Source of the DNA: Annona cherimola
Taxonomy: Eukaryota; Streptophyta; Magnoliopsida; Magnoliales; Annonaceae
Length of the DNA stretch: 64,000 nt
Assembly (NCBI GenBank): GCA_030490835.1
Contig: CM059971.1
Span: 121,366,564-121,430,563 of the forward strand
Direction: 5' to 3'
Of the stretch, positions 61,262 to 64,000 are shown in pieces; position 1 is the stretch's first letter; every line of letters starts with the position of its first letter. The notes below the pieces were generated by a model that saw only the letters and a program-made list of their open reading frames with translations, was not told where the DNA came from and did no database searches. The position numbers were made by a program, and so were the translations under genes.

Positions 61262-63744
61262 CTAACTGGAAGAGCTCACGTGGAGGGCAACCAATGACGC
61301 ATATGCTCCATTTGCGATCTTCATCAGCATTTCATGTTGTCCCTTCTCCACTATCACTCCATTCTTCACAACAGCGATGGTGTCCGCCCCTTTGATTGTT
61401 GAGAGACGATGAGCAACTACAACAGTTGTTCTATTCACCATCACATTATCTAACGCTTCTTGCACCACTCTCTCTGACTCCACATCCAATGCACTAGTTG
61501 CTTCATCCAGCAGAAGAATTTTTGGGTCCTTGAGCATTGCCCTTGCAATTGCTATCCTCTGCTTTTGACCCCCAGACAACTGCACTCCTTTCTCGCCCAC
61601 ATTCGTATTATATCCATCTAGAAGCCCAGATATGAAGTCGTGCACGTTCGACGCTTTAGCGGCAGCGATGATCTCGTCTTCAGAAACAGCTCCTTCCCTG
61701 CAGTAGGCTATGTTGGCGCCAATTGTATCATTGAACAATATGGGCTCTTGGCTGACCAAACCCATTTGTTGTCTTAGCCAATTTAGTTTGAATTTTTGGA
61801 TCTCAATTCCATCCAGTAGTATTCGGCCATGGTTAGGATCATAAAACCTCTCGAGCAAGGCAATTACTGTGGATTTTCCACTCCCACTTTCTCCCACTAG
61901 AGCAACAGTCTGCACAATACAAAAAATATCACAATCATCTCTTAAGAGTTTTGTACGATATAGAACTATACTCGCTACATAATAAATGAGAGAATGAGGG
62001 ACGGATTGTCAACCTACCTTTCCACAGTGTATGCTCAAACACAAGTCCTTGAAGATTTGCACATCTGGACGAGTAGGGTACCTGAAGCTGACGTGTTCGA
62101 ACTCGATGTCTCCCTTTACGGTTGGCATTGTCATGCCCTCGCCTTTGCTTGAATCAATTTTAGATTTTCTATCAAGAATTGCAAAGATAGAAGCAATTGA
62201 TTCCTTGGCTTTATTCGCATCCGGAACTAGTGCACTGCTTTGTGAAACTCCGAGCGCAGTCATTGACAATGCATAAAAGACCTAAAATGCCCAAATACAC
62301 AAATCCGCAGAAATTCAATGAGGTTGCAAGACAAATAAACACAACTAATGCGTGGTTTTGATAGCTACCCTAAAAACTTGTTGGAAAGTTGCATCTCCAT
62401 GTTGCACAAAGCGAGCTCCAGCATAGAAGCAAAGGGCATAAGTGCAGAACATCATCAAGTTAGAGAAGCCAAAGCCCGCGCCGCTTACAATTCCTTGACG
62501 GACTCCATTCTTCTTGGGGACCTCGCATTTCTTCTCGTAAAGGTCTATTACCTTTTGCTCTGCACAAAAGGATGCAACTGTCCGTATACTACTCAATGCT
62601 TCATTAGCTACTTGGCTAGCTTCTTCATACTTCACCTGAAAGCACATTCATGTTCTAACAATCAATGCATCCTTTGTAATTTCCCGTCATAATTAAATTA
62701 GCACTACCCATGTGAACAAACTAAACAAAATCTTTAAGAATTTTTAAAATTGGATGAGCTTGCCTTTGCATCTGCAGTAAAACCTTGCATAAACCTCCCC
62801 TGGGCAAATCCCTGTATGCCTAATAGAGGAACTAAGACTAGAATAATTAGTGCGAGCTTCCAGTTTGTGATCATTGCTATAAGAACCCCCGCGGTGATTG
62901 TTGCAATATTCTGAACAATCAAAGCCAAAGCATCCCCTACTAAGGTTCGAACAGTCGATGCATCGGTTGATAATCTTGCACCAATTGCTCCACTGTCAGA
63001 AAACCAAAAATCTCATCATCAAAGAACTTTCAATACATTAAGGAGATGGTATATTCTAGATGATGGTAACGAACCTCGAATTTTGTGGCTCATCGAACCA
63101 ACTGATTTCTTGGTGAACTACTCTCTCGAATGTCAAGTGACGAATGCGATCTATGAGCTTAGCTCCTGCAATCCCAAACATGGACTGTTGAATTGAGACT
63201 GAAATTAAAGCAACCCCACCCAAACAAGCAAACATCAGGCCCCAAAATCTTGAATCCTTCCGAAGCTGTTGTGTAGGCTCATAGAAAATCTTGATGGCAC
63301 TTGAAAGTAAAACTCCAATTACAGGGAATAGCACCCCATGCGCAACAGCAGCGATCGTTCCTAACATAATCACTGGAAGCTCTGGTTTGTTCAAGTATGC
63401 CAGCCTTGACAGTGGCACCTTGTGTTGCTTATCCACATGTCCTGTTTCATCTTCTCCAATTCCTCCTTGTCCATCCCCATGGACTGTGATTGGAGTGGGC
63501 AGACCACCGAAGGACAGAGAGAACGAAAACCTGCCACTTCCCCCAACTGAAGAACCTCTGCTTGCAGATCTCCTCATTGACAACCTCTTACTTTCGGATA
63601 TGCTATGTGAATTGGCTTCAATGCTTGGGTCAGTTTTTTCTGTAACCAATTTAGGTGCTTCTTTTGATTCGCCCTTTCCTGCTTGTAAACTTATAAGCCG
63701 AGAGTACGGCCCTGCGAGATCCTTGATCAACTCCGAATGAGGAC
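61262..63744 (-). CDS. ABCB: ABCB (MDR/P-glycoprotein-type) transporter, C-terminal half
   Basis: ATP-driven membrane exporter; plant ABCB4/11/21 relatives move auxin and other small molecules at the plasma membrane, but the substrate here is not known. Exons in the window: 63744-63075, 62992-62764, 62635-62369, 62281-62018, 61909-61262; phases agree and there is no internal stop. In order: the tail of the first nucleotide-binding domain ([19 protein letters not shown]), a Ser/Arg-rich linker, the second transmembrane domain (starting [40 protein letters not shown]), then the second NBD with Walker [11 protein letters not shown]-loop LVSQEP, signature LSGGQKQR, Walker B ILLLDEA and H-loop VVAHRLST, ending SSSS. 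All ATPase motifs are intact. The 5' half lies beyond position 64000; 63745-64000 is intron. The intron at 62763-62636 has a GC donor. Confidence 0.95.
62636..62763 (-). other. GC-AG intron in the ABCB gene
   Basis: Minus strand AAG|GCAAGC at the donor and TGCTTTCAG at the acceptor. The protein alignment (GFTADAK before, [10 protein letters not shown] after) fixes the junction, and no GT lies in a usable position. AAG|GCAAG is the known consensus for GC donors. Confidence 0.85.
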
Positions 63745-64000
63745 CTGACAAATAGAATCATGTCAGACAAAAAACAATAAGAAGAGTTCTAAATCCTCTA
63801 TGGGTATCATTCGTTTCAGTTCATTGGTCTTCTATTTTCTTTTCTTTGCTATTTAAAAATGTCATGCTTTCTTGTATCCTATTTTGAGATAATAGAAATG
63901 GAAACTTAGGAGTATTTGCTATTTCATTGAGTTGAATAGCTTTAGATTTAGCTAGTCTGGATGTCCCAAGCAAGTCAACACCAAAAGCAATGACCCAAAA
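63745..64000 (-). other. Intron of the ABCB gene running off the window
   Basis: No NBD1 motif is visible here, and the exon at 63744 starts in mid-codon after an AG acceptor (TTTGTCAG). Confidence 0.7.

Noticed and set aside
30933..63744. A biosynthetic gene cluster linking the dioxygenase, kinase and ABCB transporter
   Set aside because: The genes lie about 20 kb and 4 kb apart, from unrelated families, with no second biosynthetic enzyme nearby.

Overview
This window is nuclear DNA from a flowering plant. It has genes broken by introns with GT-AG (and two GC-AG) splice sites, plant-specific gene families, AT-rich intergenic DNA, and many small inverted-repeat transposons. It does not look like a grass, but the sequence alone does not fix the species.

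Five protein-coding loci are supported. (1) 14.9-17.1 kb, plus strand: a six-exon SWEET2-type sugar transporter whose reconstructed length (236 aa) fits the family, but which carries two single-T insertions that break the frame. (2) 19.7-20.3 kb, minus: an intronless 198-aa protein with one N-terminal membrane anchor and no recognised function. (3) 30.9-35.5 kb, minus: a four-exon SRG1/codeine-demethylase-type 2-oxoglutarate/Fe(II) dioxygenase (364 aa), intact, with a 3.2-kb first intron filled partly by MITEs. (4) 55.6-57.1 kb, plus: an intronless MAPKKK17/18/20-type kinase with a TATA box and a nearby CACGTG G-box/ABRE-like site. (5) 61.3-64.0 kb, minus: the C-terminal half (second transmembrane domain and second nucleotide-binding domain) of an ABCB transporter whose 5' half lies beyond the window; a decayed copy of its last exon sits about 2 kb downstream at 59.3-59.9 kb. 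The genes belong to different pathways and I see no functional cluster.

Most of the rest is repeats. A minus-strand LTR retrotransposon runs off the left edge (LTR 1024-1345, tRNA-Met primer site beside it). A tRNA-derived SINE with A and B boxes, a poly(A) tail and a 17-bp target duplication lies at 8.7-8.9 kb. hAT-type elements lie at 6.8-7.6 and 44.2-45.1 kb (the second with a perfect 8-bp target duplication), with degraded relatives at 9.5-10.9 and 48.0-50.4 kb. Several MITE families recur: (A) (TA)n-flanked 370-bp elements, (B) Mutator-like palindromes with 9-bp target duplications, (C, D, G) other palindromes sharing an inner module with B, (E) Tourist-like elements, (F) 450-bp Mutator-like elements, and (H) a 300-bp element. 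Between 35.5 and 38.6 kb eight of them stand almost end to end directly upstream of the dioxygenase gene.

I found no rRNA or CRISPR and no clearly new biochemical system. The observations most worth following are the MITE block in the dioxygenase promoter, the inner module shared between MITE families with different ends, a near-perfect hairpin MITE that appears to be an inverted derivative of a longer element, and the two frameshifts in the SWEET2 gene.
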